Part shown: piece after piece, positions 62,742 through 64,000 of the stretch
Layout of the letters: each line of letters begins with the position of its first letter
Numbering within the stretch: the first letter of the stretch is position 1
Source: CAJQQK01 sp963696075
GTDB taxonomy: Bacteria > Pseudomonadota > Alphaproteobacteria > Rhizobiales > Hyphomicrobiaceae
Length of the DNA: 64,000 nt
Assembly (NCBI GenBank): GCA_963696075.1
Contig: CAVOJD010000029.1
Span: 1-64,000 of the forward strand
Reading direction: 5' to 3'
Program-made: the position numbers and the translations under genes
Notes under the pieces: generated by a model
Told to the model about the DNA's origin: nothing
Database searches by the model: none
Seen by the model: the letters and a program-made list of their open reading frames with translations, nothing else

Positions 62742-63611
62742 ATGTTCGACAATATCCTCGTCACCGGCGGTGCAGGCCGTCTTGGCCGCCATGTCTGCAA
62801 CCGTATTGCCGCGAAGCGCCATGTCACCAGCCTGGACCGACACATCGCCGCGGAGGATGACCTGCTCGCCACCACCAAGCAGGTGGTCGGCGACATCACC
62901 GATTATCAGGCGCTGCGTCAGCAGTTCGAAGGCCACGACGCGATTTGCCACCTCGCCGCCATCCCCAACCCAAGGACCGCGCCCGCCGACGTCACCTTCA
63001 ATACGAACGTCAACGGCGCCTACGCCGTGATGCAGGCGGCCGAGGATGCCGGCGTCAAGCGGATCGTGGTGGCCTCCTCCGACAGCGTCTTCGGCCTCTC
63101 CTACAATCCACCCGACTGGCCGCCACAATATCTGCCCGTCGACGAGGACCACCCCGTCCGCCCGACCGAGTTCTATTCGCTGAGCAAATACGTCACCGAG
63201 ACCATCGCCCAGAGCTTCGCCGCCCGCGGCAAGCTCGAGGTGATGGTGATCCGCCCGGTCCACATCGTCTTCCCGCCCGAATACCCCGAACTCGAAGGCC
63301 GCGGCGCCGATGTCGAGAATTATCATTTCTGGACGTTCGTCGCGCCCGAGGACGTCGCCCAGGCTTTCGACCTTGCGCTCGATGCCGGCTACCAGGGCTA
63401 TGAAGTCTTCACGATTTCCGGTGGCGAAGGTCTCAACCAGCGCCCGACCCTTGAGCTTGCCCGCGAGCGCTGGGGCGATATCGAGATCCGCCGCCCCGAT
63501 GTCTTCAAGAATAACCCCTACGCCTCCGTCATCGACATCACCCGCGCCCGCACGCGTCTTGGCTACGCGCCCGAGATCACCTGGCGCGATATGATCAAGA
63601 CCACATCATGA
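62742..63611 (+). CDS. NAD(P)-dependent extended SDR oxidoreductase (epimerase/uronate dehydrogenase-like)
   Basis: A 289-residue Rossmann protein; ATG 62742 has GGAGAGG upstream. NAD-binding motif VTGGAGRLGRHVCNRI (residues 6-21), NDxxA-type HLAAIPNP, SSDSVFG (Ser), YSLSKYVTETIAQSF (Tyr/Lys). The C-terminal part includes RPVHIVFPPEYPELEGRGADVENYHFWTFVAPEDVAQAFDLALD. Similarity to uronate dehydrogenase and UDP-sugar epimerases is seen, but the substrate cannot be set. It probably shares a transcript with the next SDR gene, with which it overlaps or nearly overlaps. Confidence 0.85.
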   Translation: MFDNILVTGGAGRLGRHVCNRIAAKRHVTSLDRHIAAEDDLLATTKQVVGDITDYQALRQQFEGHDAICHLAAIPNPRTAPADVTFNTNVNGAYAVMQAAEDAGVKRIVVASSDSVFGLSYNPPDWPPQYLPVDEDHPVRPTEFYSLSKYVTETIAQSFAARGKLEVMVIRPVHIVFPPEYPELEGRGADVENYHFWTFVAPEDVAQAFDLALDAGYQGYEVFTISGGEGLNQRPTLELARERWGDIEIRRPDVFKNNPYASVIDITRARTRLGYAPEITWRDMIKTTS

Positions 63612-63625
63612 GTGGAGAGAACACC

Positions 63626-64000
63626 ATGAACGACAGCCGTGTTGCCATCGTCACGGGAGCCGGTTCAGGCATCGGTGCCGCAACCGCCATCGAGTTGGCG
63701 CGCCGCGGCGATCGCCTCGTCCTTGCGGACCGCGACCCGGCCGGCCTCGAGGCAACGGCCGCCGCCATCCGCGACGTCGGCACCGAGCCGCGCCTCATCG
63801 AGGTTGACGTCACCGACCGCGCCGCGGCCGAAAAAGCCGCGACCGCAGTCGCAGCCGACTGGGGACGCATCGACGTGTTGGCCACCTGCGCCGGTGTCGG
63901 CACCCGTGGCGGCGGCACCGTCCTGACACTTGATGAGACGGAATGGCAGCGCATCTTCGCCATCAACGTCATGGGCACCGTCAACTGGATGAAGGCCGTC
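63626..64000 (+). CDS. SDR-family oxidoreductase, 3' end beyond window
   Basis: The first 125 residues of a classical short-chain dehydrogenase: NAD-binding VAIVTGAGSGIGAATAIELARRG, acidic residue in VLADRDPAG for NAD preference, DVTDRAAAEKAATAVAADWGRIDVLATCAGVG and the start of helix FAINVMGTVNWMKAV. The YxxxK motif lies outside the window. ATG 63626 has GGAGAG upstream; ATG 63608, in frame and overlapping the previous stop as ATGA, is an alternative. The gene runs off the right edge. Confidence 0.9.
   Translation, partial: MNDSRVAIVTGAGSGIGAATAIELARRGDRLVLADRDPAGLEATAAAIRDVGTEPRLIEVDVTDRAAAEKAATAVAADWGRIDVLATCAGVGTRGGGTVLTLDETEWQRIFAINVMGTVNWMKAV

Overview
The window is GC-rich chromosomal DNA with dense, mostly short-spaced genes. 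It most likely comes from an alphaproteobacterium of a Hyphomicrobiales or Rhodospirillales type. That rests on the protein families present: FCD-type GntR regulator, DUF2147 and DUF302 secreted proteins, a branched-chain-amino-acid-type ABC importer flanked by CoA ligases, and GAPDH-ArsJ arsenate resistance. Genus and species cannot be read from the sequence alone. No phage, insertion sequence, CRISPR array or rRNA was seen.

Layout. 1-59 is the end of an initiator tRNA gene on the minus strand. 336-6000 holds small envelope or secreted proteins, a large unrecognised membrane-associated protein, an esterase-type hydrolase and a DUF2147 protein. 6482-9511 is a DevC-DevA-DevB type exporter operon closed by a clear terminator. 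9721-10890 is a TerB/DUF533 protein. 11239-18425 is a compact exopolysaccharide operon on the minus strand: export lipoprotein, outer-membrane barrel, Wzc-like chain-length protein, initiating sugar transferase and Wzy-like polymerase. 19158-20331 is an aminotransferase broken by one base. 20961-26965 is a divergent unit: a FAD/Fe-S D-2-hydroxyacid dehydrogenase with its GntR regulator on one side, and a class V aminotransferase plus a crotonase on the other. A perfect palindromic operator lies between them. 27096-39784 is mainly acyl-CoA and branched-chain amino acid catabolism (crotonases, 3-hydroxyisobutyrate dehydrogenase, HIBYL-CoA hydrolase, isobutyryl-CoA-type dehydrogenase, branched-chain aminotransferase). 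It also holds a Clp-N/DUF4332 mosaic protein and a 105-bp tandem repeat. 40048-48985 is an ABC importer operon framed by two acyl/aryl-CoA ligases. 49094-52410 has a CHASE2 membrane protein with a secreted partner, and a family III CoA transferase.

52761-57575 is the most unusual locus. A coiled-coil protein and an inner-membrane OmpA/BON protein are followed by a eukaryote-like Rab-type small GTPase, a cytoplasmic histidine kinase and a single-domain response regulator, in one tightly packed operon. A DMT transporter follows. 58775-62607 is an arsenate-resistance locus: an ArsR-ArsC fusion, a second ArsC, a GAPDH and ArsJ. Two matching inverted-repeat operators precede its two transcription units. 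The window ends in two sugar/alcohol-type oxidoreductases, the second cut by the window edge.

Three otherwise well-conserved metabolic genes (near 19458, 36170 and 37673) each carry one single-base frameshift. Because all three are isolated one-base changes in good genes, assembly or read error should be excluded before they are treated as true pseudogenes.
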